A stretch of DNA of 64,000 nt, from positions 1 through 64,000 of the forward strand of contig NZ_LR215050.1 of the NCBI RefSeq assembly GCF_900660755.1, read 5' to 3'. The notes beneath the pieces are model-generated. The model was not told the DNA's origin, did not search any database, and worked only from the letters and a program-made list of their open reading frames with translations. Shown in pieces: positions 16,795 to 25,526 of the stretch. This DNA comes from Acholeplasma hippikon (GTDB lineage: Bacteria > Bacillota_I > Bacilli_A > Acholeplasmatales > Acholeplasmataceae). The translations under genes and the position numbers were made by a program. Position 1 is the first letter of the stretch. Every line of letters begins with the position of its first letter.

Positions 16795-17010
16795 AATAAA
16801 TAAAAACCTAAATTAAGCCATCCCGATTTAAGTTGCAAATCAGATGAGTAACCTTATTTAAAATGTTAAAATAAACATGCAATACAATTCGATTAAAGAA
16901 ACTTAAATGAATAGGGGTAAACAAAGTCTTTTATGATGACATCTAGAATATTATGCACCTTGGTTAAAAGTTAGGCTTAGTTTAAGTTTTTTTGATTATA
17001 TGAGCAAAGC
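16795..17010 (+). promoter_or_regulatory. Structured 5' leader (candidate riboswitch) of the V-type ATPase operon
   Basis: The 255-bp gap before ntpF folds on paper into a closed multibranch RNA. Outer stem AAATTAAGCC (16810-16819) pairs with GGCTTAGTTT (16974-16983), one U-G. Inside are a hairpin GATTT/AAATC (16825-16829/16837-16841) flanked by CATC/GATG, and AACC (16850-16853) with GGTT (16962-16965). An alternative perfect 9-bp pairing, AAACTTAAA (16899-16907) with TTTAAGTTT (16981-16989), runs into seven T (16987-16993) and shares bases with the outer stem, the classic terminator/antiterminator switch. A TATAAT at 16783-16788 would place the 5' end right before the outer stem. Ligand unknown; a Na+ riboswitch is a hypothesis from context. 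Confidence 0.5.
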
Positions 17011-17042
17011 AAGATCATTATATAGAAAGTGGGGTAAAAATC

Positions 17043-17351
17043 TTGAGCAAACTAAAATCAATAATTGAGCTTGAAGAAAGAATCGAACAAGAGATTCAAA
17101 AAGCAAAAGAAGAAGCATCGTTAATGATTGAAGCAGAGAGAAAAAAAGCTGAAGAAGAAATCAGTTCTTTTCGAGTAGAGTTTGACAAAGAAGTTTCAAA
17201 ACTAAAAGTAACTGAAGCAAAAGAAATTAAAGCTTTAGAAGAAAAATTAGTTCAAGATAAAGCTGAACTAAATAAAAAGTTTGAAGAACGCTTTGAAGAA
17301 ATTGTTAACAAGTATGTAGAAAAACTTAAAGATGAGGTTACGAATATATGA
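17043..17351 (+). CDS. ntpF: V-type ATPase peripheral-stalk subunit (NtpF, G/H type)
   Basis: 102 residues, almost wholly a charged coiled coil (ELEERIEQEIQKAKEEASL onward), as expected for the stalk subunit that pairs with NtpE to hold the V1 head. It is identified mainly by position: first gene of a run in the exact E. hirae order F-I-K-E-C-G-A-B-D. The start is TTG at 17043, 8 nt after AAGTGGGG. No ATG is available nearby. The stop overlaps the ntpI start by 4 bp. Confidence 0.8.
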   Translation: MSKLKSIIELEERIEQEIQKAKEEASLMIEAERKKAEEEISSFRVEFDKEVSKLKVTEAKEIKALEEKLVQDKAELNKKFEERFEEIVNKYVEKLKDEVTNI

Positions 17352-19246
17352 TTGTTCCTATGAAAAAAGCTAAGCTTATTTTTATGGAAGAATCAAAAGA
17401 AAGCGTCCTAAAGACACTTCAAACTTATGGCGTCTTCATGCTTGATTCAAAACATCAAAAACAAGCTTCAGTTTCAACTGATTTGATTGATACACAAAAG
17501 GCAATTGAACAAGTTGAAAAATATTTAAAGAAAAAGTCATTTGGCAGTAACGAAACTATATCAATTGATGAGTTTGAAGTTATTGATCCAAAGACAGTAG
17601 AATTAGTTCAAGAAATTCTGGCAAAAAGCTATGAGTTAAAAGACTTAGAAACTAAACTACAAGACACAAAGCATCAAATAGAACAAATTTATCCTTATCA
17701 AAGTTTAAGTGTTCCAACAAGTCGCTTGAATCATTTGAAATATTTAACAGGATTAGTTGGTAAAATCCCAACTGAAAAGAAAGAATCATTATTAGGGCAT
17801 ATCCAATCACTTGATGCATACTATGATGAATTAGGTGAGCAATCAGGATTTAGCTACTTTTCAATGGTTGTGTTAAATGAGGATAAAGATAAATTATTAG
17901 AAGTTATTAATCAAGTTGGATTTAGCGTTGATCGATTAGATAGTTTTGAAAAAGAAAATGCTTCAGTTGTAGAATCATTACAAAAAGAATTAATTCATTT
18001 AGCTGATGAGATACATATGATTGATACATACTTTACAGAACAAATTAATCAATTATCTCGATTAAAATTATTATATGATCAATTACTTGCACGTGATCAA
18101 CGTAGTGATATTGATTTCCAATCAACTAAAAATACAATTTATGTAGAAGGTTGGATGCGTTCAGATCAAGTAAGAGATTTAGAAAAAATTCTAACAGAAC
18201 AACAAATTGATTTTGAATTAGAAACAAGAGATCCACTTGAAGATGAAATGCCACCAACTTCACTTAAGAATAATGCTTTTGTGAAGCCATTTGAAAGTAT
18301 TACAAATCAATTTTCTATTCCTAATCCAAAAGAAATTGATCCGAACCCAATCATGTCAATTTGGTATTGGATTATCTTCGGTATCATGGTTGGAGATATG
18401 GGATATGGATTACTAATGGTCTTACTATTTGGTGCAGCACGTAAATTTGGAAAACTTAAAGGTGGATTAAAGGATTTAGTCACAGTATTCTTATATTCAG
18501 GTATTACATCAATTGCTGCTGGTGCAGTATTTGGTTCATTCTTGGGATTTGATGCACCGTGGCCAAAATTAATTGATCCAATTAAAGATCCATTACCAAT
18601 GTTAATTATTTCAATTGCATTGGGTATAGTACATATCTTATGTGGTTTAGTATTAAAACTTATCTTAGCAATAAGAAGAAAAGATATTTTAGGTGCATTA
18701 GCAGATTCGGTTTCATGGATTAGTATTTTAACGGGATTATCTTTATATGCAATTACACTCGCATTACCAATGACAGATACAGTTAAGTCAGTAATAACTT
18801 ATACTGCATTAGTACTTATTGGTCTAGGTGTCTTACTCATTATTCTATTAAATGGAAGAGAAAAACCGACATTTATGGGTAAAGCAGTATCTGCATTTAC
18901 AGGTTTATATAACTCAACAGCTTACCTTTCAGATATCCTATCTTACTCAAGAATTCTTGCCTTAGCACTTTCAAGTGGTGTTATTGCAATGACATTCAAT
19001 ATTTTAGGTGAAATGGTATTCAACTCGATTCCAGTGATTGGAATCATCTTAGGATTATTAGTTTACATTGTAGGACATGTTTTCAACTTCGTTATGGGCT
19101 TATTAAGTGCATATGTACATGCTGGACGTCTACAATATCTAGAATTCTATGGTAAATTCTTTGAAGGTGGCGGTTACCTATATGAACCACTCCAACTTCA
19201 ACTGAAATATGTTTATAAAGTAAATTTAAAGAAAGATAACAATTAG
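17348..19246 (+). CDS. ntpI: V-type ATPase subunit I (a), membrane stator
   Basis: 632 residues. The N-terminal half (about 1-330) is a cytoplasmic, coiled-coil-containing arm. The C-terminal half has the multi-helix membrane domain beginning PIMSIWYWIIFGIMVGDMGYGL, a family hallmark, and the SDILSYSRILALALSSGVIA stretch, whose Arg is the essential half-channel residue facing the rotor. It provides the ion path and anchors the stalks. It is the only subunit here with both stalk and membrane parts. A second ATG, codon 5, is also possible. Confidence 0.93.
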   Translation: MIVPMKKAKLIFMEESKESVLKTLQTYGVFMLDSKHQKQASVSTDLIDTQKAIEQVEKYLKKKSFGSNETISIDEFEVIDPKTVELVQEILAKSYELKDLETKLQDTKHQIEQIYPYQSLSVPTSRLNHLKYLTGLVGKIPTEKKESLLGHIQSLDAYYDELGEQSGFSYFSMVVLNEDKDKLLEVINQVGFSVDRLDSFEKENASVVESLQKELIHLADEIHMIDTYFTEQINQLSRLKLLYDQLLARDQRSDIDFQSTKNTIYVEGWMRSDQVRDLEKILTEQQIDFELETRDPLEDEMPPTSLKNNAFVKPFESITNQFSIPNPKEIDPNPIMSIWYWIIFGIMVGDMGYGLLMVLLFGAARKFGKLKGGLKDLVTVFLYSGITSIAAGAVFGSFLGFDAPWPKLIDPIKDPLPMLIISIALGIVHILCGLVLKLILAIRRKDILGALADSVSWISILTGLSLYAITLALPMTDTVKSVITYTALVLIGLGVLLIILLNGREKPTFMGKAVSAFTGLYNSTAYLSDILSYSRILALALSSGVIAMTFNILGEMVFNSIPVIGIILGLLVYIVGHVFNFVMGLLSAYVHAGRLQYLEFYGKFFEGGGYLYEPLQLQLKYVYKVNLKKDNN

Positions 19247-19258
19247 GAGGATTTCAAT

Positions 19259-19744
19259 ATGTTTTTCCCAGTATTTGATGGAATGGGTTGGGCACTATTC
19301 GGTGCAGCACTTGCAGCTGGATTAGCTGGTGCAGGTTCAGCGATTGGCGTAGGTATCGCAGGTAACGCTGGTAATGGAGTATTATCAGAAAAACCAGATT
19401 TATTCGGTAAGGTATTAGTCTTACAAGCATTACCAGGTACACAAGGTATCTATGGTTTCTTAGTAGCGGTATTAATGTTAGTAAAATTACAATGGATTAC
19501 AGGTAATCCAATTTCATTAACTGTTGAACAAGGTTTATTATATTTTGCAGCAGCAATGCCAATTGCTATTGGTGGTTTAATTTCAGGTATTTATCAAGGT
19601 AAAGTAGCGGCTTCATCTATCTTAATGACAGGTAAACGCCCAGAATTATCAACTCGTGGTATTACAATGACTGCGTTAGTTGAAACATACGCAATTTTAG
19701 CACTTTTAGTTTCTATCTTAATGTGGACACAATTACAAGGTTAA
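19259..19744 (+). CDS. ntpK: V-type ATPase rotor subunit K (c ring), Na+-type binding site
   Basis: 161 residues, a four-helix double hairpin as in V-type c subunits. The ion site matches the E. hirae Na+ rotor residue for residue with a 3-residue offset: Leu58, Thr61 and Gln62 (LPGTQG), Gln113 (YQGK) and carboxylate Glu142 (VETYAIL), corresponding to E. hirae Leu61, Thr64, Gln65, Gln110 and Glu139. The Gln-Glu spacing of 29 is the same. This indicates Na+ rather than H+ coupling. AGGAGG ribosome site 7 nt before the ATG fits the high copy number needed for a ring. Confidence 0.95.
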   Translation: MFFPVFDGMGWALFGAALAAGLAGAGSAIGVGIAGNAGNGVLSEKPDLFGKVLVLQALPGTQGIYGFLVAVLMLVKLQWITGNPISLTVEQGLLYFAAAMPIAIGGLISGIYQGKVAASSILMTGKRPELSTRGITMTALVETYAILALLVSILMWTQLQG

Positions 19745-19748
19745 TAGA

Positions 19749-20354
19749 ATGAGCAAACTAGAAGATAAAATTATCGCAAAAGCTGAACTAGAAAAGAATG
19801 AAATTTTATCTGAAGCTAAACTAAAAGCATCACAAGTTTATCGTAAAATGATTGAAGAAGCGAAAGATGAAATCGAAGCTTCTCTAGAAAAAGCTAAGAA
19901 AAAACATACAAATAGTATTGCACAAAAAGAACTAGAAGTGAAAAAAGAACTAAGAGATGAAGCGGCATTAGCTAAGCAAAAATTAGTTCAATCAGTATTC
20001 AATGAAATAACAAACTACTTAACAAACCTTGAAGGTGAAGCATTATTTAAATATGTCTTAACAGGTATCAAAAACGAGAAAGTTACTGGACATGAAATAA
20101 TTGCTGTTAATAAGAATGATTATGAAAAATATTTAAGTATTTTATCTAGCAGTAAAGGTGATTTAGTAGATTGTGACATTTTAAATAGTAAATTAGGTAA
20201 AGGATTTGAAATTAAATTGACAAAAAATCCAGTGAAAATTAAGAATGGTTTTATGTTAATTGGTGAAGAATTCGATCTAAACTTCTCATTTGATGAAACA
20301 ATCGACAAATTAGCTCAAAAATATGAAAAGAAAATTTATGAGGAATTAAATTAA
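19749..20354 (+). CDS. ntpE: V-type ATPase subunit E, peripheral stalk
   Basis: 201 residues. A long N-terminal helix (about 1-95, KLEDKIIAKAELEKNEILSE onward) pairs with NtpF. A C-terminal globular domain follows, ending in the family-like GFMLIGEEFDLNFSFDETIDKL that docks on the A3B3 head. It is 4 bp after ntpK and 2 bp before ntpC. Confidence 0.88.
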   Translation: MSKLEDKIIAKAELEKNEILSEAKLKASQVYRKMIEEAKDEIEASLEKAKKKHTNSIAQKELEVKKELRDEAALAKQKLVQSVFNEITNYLTNLEGEALFKYVLTGIKNEKVTGHEIIAVNKNDYEKYLSILSSSKGDLVDCDILNSKLGKGFEIKLTKNPVKIKNGFMLIGEEFDLNFSFDETIDKLAQKYEKKIYEELN

Positions 20355-20356
20355 AA

Positions 20357-21283
20357 ATGAACTTATCATTTACTAATGGTGTAATTTCAGCAGGTTTTGA
20401 TAGATTACTTACAGATAGTCATTTTGCTGCTTTCAGCAATCTATCTCAAAGTGATTTTTTAGATATGTTAAAAACACATCAATATGGCTTAACCTTTAGT
20501 AAAAATTTTGAGCAAACCATGCTAGAAGAAGAATATAAACATAAATTATTCTTAGAAAGCTTAATAGATAAAAAACATATTATTTTTGAAGTACTATATA
20601 TAAAATTTAATCACTTGTTTTTAGCAAGTTTATTAAAGAGTTTCCATCTGGGTGTTAAATACACACCAATGATGCATGGTTTAACAACTTATCATGAAAC
20701 AGCATTTATTGATTATATTATTTATGATAATGCAAAAGCATTAGATTTTGATGATAAGGTATTCTTAGATGACTTAATCAAAGAAACATCAAATTTAGAT
20801 GCGCAAGGTATTTCGGATAAAATTATTCAAATTCTACATTCTAATTTATTAAAGAAATTGAATACAAAAAAAATAGATGCTTCAATCAAAAATTACTATG
20901 AAACATACACAATGATTGAAAATGTTCTCTATTTTATTCGTGCAAAAAAATATAAATTTAGTTATGAAAAAGTTGAAGAGAATATCTTGAAAAATTCACT
21001 AATCGATAAATCAATCATCTTAAGTTATTATGATTTAGATTTAAGTCAATTTGGTGAATATTTAAAACTACATTTTAATGATGAGATAGTTAATGTTTTT
21101 AAGGACACTGAAGCATTTGATTTCTTAAGTAAAGTTTATGCAAAACTTGATTTAGCAATGTCAAAACTACTAGGTAATTTTGCATTTGATAATCAAACAT
21201 TTGGTTTAATGATTTATTTTACTATTAAAAAACGTGAAGAAATCATTAGACTTAAACAAATGTACTATGGCGTGGAGGTATAA
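20357..21283 (+). CDS. ntpC: V-type ATPase subunit C (d), central rotor cap
   Basis: 308 residues, mostly helical, acidic and Leu-rich, as in the d/C subunit that sits on the c ring and couples it to the D-F axle. Sequence conservation in this family is low; the FGLMIYFTIKKREEIIRLKQMYYGV C-terminus is the best family-like stretch, and position between ntpE and ntpG makes the call secure. Normal family length is about 330. Confidence 0.85.
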   Translation: MNLSFTNGVISAGFDRLLTDSHFAAFSNLSQSDFLDMLKTHQYGLTFSKNFEQTMLEEEYKHKLFLESLIDKKHIIFEVLYIKFNHLFLASLLKSFHLGVKYTPMMHGLTTYHETAFIDYIIYDNAKALDFDDKVFLDDLIKETSNLDAQGISDKIIQILHSNLLKKLNTKKIDASIKNYYETYTMIENVLYFIRAKKYKFSYEKVEENILKNSLIDKSIILSYYDLDLSQFGEYLKLHFNDEIVNVFKDTEAFDFLSKVYAKLDLAMSKLLGNFAFDNQTFGLMIYFTIKKREEIIRLKQMYYGVEV

Positions 21284-21288
21284 CAGTC

Positions 21289-21594
21289 ATGAGAGAGATT
21301 ATTGCATTAACAAAAAACGATTCATTTATGATTCTCCAATCCATTGGTATTGAAGTCAGTGTATTAACTTCAGTAGAAGAATTCAAAAAAAAAGTTAAAC
21401 AAGCAGTACAAAACCAAACAAAAATTATTATTTATGATAGCGAATCTAGTGATATCATGAATGAATTAATTGCAAAGTATGATGAAAATTTATATCCAAT
21501 TTTTCTAAAATTACCAAGCAACATTCATTCTGAAGATAGTCTTCTAGAACTTAAATTGATGATTGAAAAATCAATTGGTATTTCAGTCATTTAG
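21289..21594 (+). CDS. ntpG: V-type ATPase subunit F (E. hirae NtpG)
   Basis: 101 residues with the Rossmann-like pattern of V-ATPase subunit F: MREIIALTKNDSFMILQSIGIEV, then KIIIYDSESSDIMNELI and YPIFLKLPS. It binds subunit D in the axle. A GGAGGT ribosome site lies at the end of ntpC. Named ntpG following the E. hirae operon, where letters differ from the general V-ATPase nomenclature. Confidence 0.85.
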   Translation: MREIIALTKNDSFMILQSIGIEVSVLTSVEEFKKKVKQAVQNQTKIIIYDSESSDIMNELIAKYDENLYPIFLKLPSNIHSEDSLLELKLMIEKSIGISVI

Positions 21595-21606
21595 AAAGGG
21601 ACGTAT

Positions 21607-23370
21607 ATGGAAAAACATGGAATTATAACAAAAGTATCAGGTCCACTAATAGTTGCATCTGGTATGGAATCCGTACAGGTTTATGACGTCGTAAGAGTTT
21701 CAAATAAAAGATTAATTGGTGAAGTACTTGAATTACGTGGCGATTTAGCTTCTATTCAAGTATATGAAGAAACAGCCGGAATCGGGCCTGGTGAACCAGT
21801 ATTCTTTACAAATGAACCTTTAAGCGTTGAACTAGGACCTGGATTAATGGAATCTATTTTCGACGGAATTGAACGTCCATTAGACAAAATCTATTTAGAA
21901 CATGGCTCATATATTCCATTAGGGGTAGATGTACCAAGATTAGATAGAAATAGAATATGGAAATTTACACCAACAAAAAAAGTTGGTGATCAAGTAGTAG
22001 GTGGTTCTGTTATTGGTACTGTTATTGAAACAGAATCAGTTTTACATAAAATCATGATTCCACCGCATGTAAGTGGAACAATTAAATCAATTAAAGAAGG
22101 AAGCTTTACAATTACTGAAGTAGTTGCTGAAGTTGAAAATACGGATGGAGATATTATTGAAGTTAAAATGCTTCAAACTTGGCCAGTTCGTAAAAAACGT
22201 CCTTTCAAGAAAAAAATAGCGCCAACTGAGCCAATGGTTACTGGACAACGCGTTATTGATACTTTATTTCCAATTTCAATTGGTGGGATTGCAGCAATTC
22301 CTGGACCATTTGGAAGTGGTAAAACCGTTGTACAACATCAATTAGCTAAATGGGCTGATGCTGATATCATTGTTTATATTGGTTGTGGTGAACGTGGAAA
22401 TGAAATGACAGATGTTTTAATGGAATTTCCAGAGTTGAAAGACCCTAAAACAGGAAACTCATTAATGAAACGTACTGTCTTAATCGCAAACACTTCAAAC
22501 ATGCCAGTTGCTGCACGTGAAGCCTCAATTTATACAGGTATTACAATTGCAGAATATTACCGTGATATGGGTTATAAAGTGGCAATCATGGCTGACTCAA
22601 CTTCACGTTGGGCTGAAGCACTTCGTGAAATGTCATCTCGTTTAGAAGAAATGCCAGGTGAGGAAGGATATCCAGCATATTTAGGTTCAAGAATTTCTGA
22701 ATTCTATGAACGTGCTGGTTATGTAGAATGTCTTGGTGATGAAGATAAACGTGGTGCAATTACTGCAATTGGAGCTGTATCACCTCCAGGAGGAGACACT
22801 TCAGAACCAGTTTCACAGGCAACGCTTCGTATTGTCAAAGTTTTCTGGGGATTAAGTGCTTCACTTGCATATAAACGTCACTTCCCTGCAATTGATTGGT
22901 TGAAGAGTTATTCACTATACTCAGACCAAATGACTGAATATTTTGATACAAAAGTAGATAAAAACTGGAGTAAACAAGTTAAAGAAGTAATGACACTTCT
23001 ACAAGAAGAAGCATCACTACAAGAAATTGTTCGTTTAGTTGGACTTGATGCCTTAGGACCAAATGATCGCTTAAAATTATTAGCCGCTCAAATGGTTCGT
23101 GAAGATTATTTACACCAAAATGCATTCCATGCTGTAGACACATATTCTTCATTAAATAAACAAAATAAACTCTTATCATTAATATTAAGCTTCTACCATC
23201 AAGGACTTGAAGCAGTAGCAGAAAATAAAAACTTTAAAGATATTGAGAAATTAGCAGTTAGAGAACAAATTGGACGTTTCAAATATACTGAAGAGAATGC
23301 AGTAAATGAAGCTTACAAGAAAATTCAAAATGACATGATTTCTGGATATCAGAATCTAGCAAAGGAGTAA
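21607..23370 (+). CDS. ntpA: V-type ATPase catalytic subunit A
   Basis: 587 residues. It has an N-terminal beta barrel, the A-subunit-specific non-homologous insert (about 110-195), a Walker [10 protein letters not shown] near residue 233, the catalytic Glu in GCGERGNEM, Walker B region [19 protein letters not shown], and a C-terminal helical domain. It hydrolyses ATP at the A/B interface. Full length and 12 bp after ntpG. Confidence 0.97.
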   Translation: MEKHGIITKVSGPLIVASGMESVQVYDVVRVSNKRLIGEVLELRGDLASIQVYEETAGIGPGEPVFFTNEPLSVELGPGLMESIFDGIERPLDKIYLEHGSYIPLGVDVPRLDRNRIWKFTPTKKVGDQVVGGSVIGTVIETESVLHKIMIPPHVSGTIKSIKEGSFTITEVVAEVENTDGDIIEVKMLQTWPVRKKRPFKKKIAPTEPMVTGQRVIDTLFPISIGGIAAIPGPFGSGKTVVQHQLAKWADADIIVYIGCGERGNEMTDVLMEFPELKDPKTGNSLMKRTVLIANTSNMPVAAREASIYTGITIAEYYRDMGYKVAIMADSTSRWAEALREMSSRLEEMPGEEGYPAYLGSRISEFYERAGYVECLGDEDKRGAITAIGAVSPPGGDTSEPVSQATLRIVKVFWGLSASLAYKRHFPAIDWLKSYSLYSDQMTEYFDTKVDKNWSKQVKEVMTLLQEEASLQEIVRLVGLDALGPNDRLKLLAAQMVREDYLHQNAFHAVDTYSSLNKQNKLLSLILSFYHQGLEAVAENKNFKDIEKLAVREQIGRFKYTEENAVNEAYKKIQNDMISGYQNLAKE

Positions 23371-23374
23371 TCTG

Positions 23375-24751
23375 ATGGCAGTTAAAGAATATAAAACAAT
23401 TAAAGAAGTTGTCGGACCTTTAATGCTTGTTCAAAAAACACAAAATGTTACTTACGATGAATTAGTTAGAATTAAATTAGCTAATGGTGAGGAACGTTTA
23501 GGTAAAGTATTAGAAGTAAATAAAGATGAAGCGTTAGTTCAATTATTTGAATCTAGTCAAGGTTTAAAAATTGAAGATGCTAAAGCAGTCTTTTTAGGAC
23601 ATGGATTAGAATTAGAAGTATCACCGTTAATCATGGGAAGAGTATTCTCAGGAATGGGTAAACCTATTGATGGTAAGGGTAAAATTATTGCTGAAAAGCG
23701 TTTAGATATTAATGGATCACCATTAAATCCAGTTGCCAGAAATTTTCCTTCAGAATTTATTCAAACAGGGGTTTCATCAATTGATGGATTAAATACATTA
23801 GTACGTGGACAAAAATTACCAATCTTTTCAGGATCAGGTTTACCACATAATAAATTAGCAGCAATGATTGCAAGAAATGCCAAAGTATTAGGTTCTGATG
23901 AATCATTTGCGGTTGTCTTCGCGGCAATTGGTATTACTTTTGAAGAATCTAACTATTTTATTGAAGAATTCAAAAAATCTGGTGCATTAAGTAGAACTGT
24001 AATGTTTGTTAACTTAGCAAATGACCCAGCAATTGAACGTATCGCAACTCCTCGTATGGCAATTACTGCAGCAGAATATTTAGCGTATGAACTTGATATG
24101 CATGTTTTAATTATCATGACTGATATTACAAACTATGCAGAAAGTTTACGTGAAATCTCAGCTGCTCGTAAAGAAGTTCCAGGACGTCGTGGTTATCCAG
24201 GTTACATGTATACAGACCTTTCAAGTTTATATGAACGTGCTGGACGTGTAAAAGGGGCTAAAGGTTCAATTACTCAATTACCAATTCTATCAATGCCAGA
24301 AGATGATAAAACACACCCGATTCCTGACTTAACAGGGTATATTACAGAAGGACAAATTATTCTTTCACGTAGTTTACATCAAAAAGGAATTGAACCACCG
24401 GTAGATGTTTTACCATCACTATCTCGTTTAAAAGATAAAGGTATTGGTAAAGGTAAAACGCGTAGTGACCATGCAGATACATTAAACCAATTATTTGCAT
24501 CATATGCACGTGGTAAAGAAGCAAAAGAACTTGCAACAGTGCTTGGTGAATCAGCATTAAGTGATATTGATAAACTATATGCGAAGTTTGCTGATAGATT
24601 TGAAAAAGAATACTTATCTCAAGGATTTGACTCAGATCGTTCTATCGAAGAAACATTAACAATTGGATGGAAGTTATTATCAATTTTACCTAAGAGTGAA
24701 TTGAAGCGTGTATCATTAGCGCACATTGAACAATATTACATAGAGGAATAA
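23375..24751 (+). CDS. ntpB: V-type ATPase non-catalytic subunit B
   Basis: 458 residues, paralogue of NtpA without the insert. Its P-loop is degenerate ([11 protein letters not shown] near residue 150), as is normal for B subunits. [20 protein letters not shown] and [21 protein letters not shown] are family landmarks and include the Arg finger region that completes the site on subunit A. Overlap-free, 4 bp after ntpA. Confidence 0.97.
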   Translation: MAVKEYKTIKEVVGPLMLVQKTQNVTYDELVRIKLANGEERLGKVLEVNKDEALVQLFESSQGLKIEDAKAVFLGHGLELEVSPLIMGRVFSGMGKPIDGKGKIIAEKRLDINGSPLNPVARNFPSEFIQTGVSSIDGLNTLVRGQKLPIFSGSGLPHNKLAAMIARNAKVLGSDESFAVVFAAIGITFEESNYFIEEFKKSGALSRTVMFVNLANDPAIERIATPRMAITAAEYLAYELDMHVLIIMTDITNYAESLREISAARKEVPGRRGYPGYMYTDLSSLYERAGRVKGAKGSITQLPILSMPEDDKTHPIPDLTGYITEGQIILSRSLHQKGIEPPVDVLPSLSRLKDKGIGKGKTRSDHADTLNQLFASYARGKEAKELATVLGESALSDIDKLYAKFADRFEKEYLSQGFDSDRSIEETLTIGWKLLSILPKSELKRVSLAHIEQYYIEE

Positions 24752-24755
24752 AAAT

Positions 24756-25394
24756 ATGGCTGATGTCGTAAATGCGACAAGAATGGAGCTTACGCGTCTT
24801 AAAAATCAACTTGCTACAACAAGAAGAGGACATCATCTTCTTAAGGATAAACAAGATGAAATGATGCGTCAATTTCTCCTTCAAATTGAATCTTATAAAG
24901 CATTAAGAAAAAATGTTGATCAAGCTTGGTTACAAGCACTTGATACTTTTTCTTACGCAAAAAGTTTTCATTTTGAAGAAGAATTAAAAGAAAAGTTCTT
25001 AGTTCCAGCAAGCAGTGTTAAGTTAGAGTTTGGTAAACAATCTGTAATGAGTGTAGATGTCCCTAAAGTGAAAATCTTAGAAACATTTGAACCTAAGGTT
25101 ACATATTCATTCCATGGAACACATCCAGCATTAGATACGGTTGTAGCGAAACTTGGTAAATTATTGCCTGACTTAATTCAAATGGCTGTTGAAGATAAGA
25201 AGAACAGAATTTTAATTAAGGAAATTGAAAAGACCAAACGTCGTGTCAATGCTATTGAGCATATTATCATTCCTGAAATTGTTGATGATATTAAAGTTGT
25301 AAGAATGAAAATTTCTGATGCTGAACGTTCAAATACTGTTCGTATCATGAAATCTAAAGATTTGATTATTAAGAAAAATTTACAAAATAAGTAG
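24756..25394 (+). CDS. ntpD: V-type ATPase subunit D, central axle
   Basis: 212 residues. Two long antiparallel helices frame a small middle domain: N-terminal NATRMELTRLKNQLATTRRGHHLLKDKQDEM is the typical D-subunit start and RRVNAIEHIIIPEIVDDIKVVR the typical C-terminal helix. It is the last gene of the operon. The E. hirae ntpH and ntpJ equivalents do not follow directly, although a KtrB (NtpJ homologue) lies 2 kb further on. Confidence 0.95.
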   Translation: MADVVNATRMELTRLKNQLATTRRGHHLLKDKQDEMMRQFLLQIESYKALRKNVDQAWLQALDTFSYAKSFHFEEELKEKFLVPASSVKLEFGKQSVMSVDVPKVKILETFEPKVTYSFHGTHPALDTVVAKLGKLLPDLIQMAVEDKKNRILIKEIEKTKRRVNAIEHIIIPEIVDDIKVVRMKISDAERSNTVRIMKSKDLIIKKNLQNK

Positions 25395-25424
25395 TTTTTT
25401 ATAAAAAAGTAGTAAAATAGTGTT

Positions 25425-25512
25425 TGGGAATGATGTGCTCCCATGTATGTTATATACAAAACCGCAATAAATTTGCTGATGACGTCTAACCCTTTTTTGG
25501 GTTAGACTTTTT
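25425..25512 (+). promoter_or_regulatory. Fluoride (crcB-type) riboswitch with terminator expression platform
   Basis: Stem 1 is TGGGA (25425-25429) / TCCCA (25439-25443) around loop ATGATGTGC. Stem 2 is GCAA (25464-25467) / TTGC (25473-25476), preceded by AAAACC and followed by the conserved GCTGATGAC. A pseudoknot pairs loop GATGT (25432-25436) with ACGTC (25482-25486). This is the layout and conserved sequence of the crcB motif (compare the known B. cereus element: same stem-loop-AAACGC-GCTAATGAC order). The pseudoknot strand overlaps the left arm of the terminator at 25484, so F- binding should block termination. The linker between stems is longer than usual and can form GTAT/ATAC. Confidence 0.85.
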
Positions 25513-25515
25513 ATT
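25484..25515 (+). terminator. Terminator arm of the fluoride riboswitch
   Basis: Perfect 9-bp stem GTCTAACCC (25484-25492) / GGGTTAGAC (25499-25507), T6 loop, then TTTTTATTT. It ends just before the antiporter ribosome site, so it controls that gene, and may also end the V-ATPase transcript. Confidence 0.92.
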
Positions 25516-25526
25516 TGGAGGGCTAT

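Noticed and set aside
16795..17040. tmRNA, RNase P RNA, 4.5S RNA or tRNA in the V-ATPase leader
   Set aside because: The signature sequences of these RNAs (T-loop GTTCRA, GAGGAAAGTCC, GGAAGCAGC-type) are absent.
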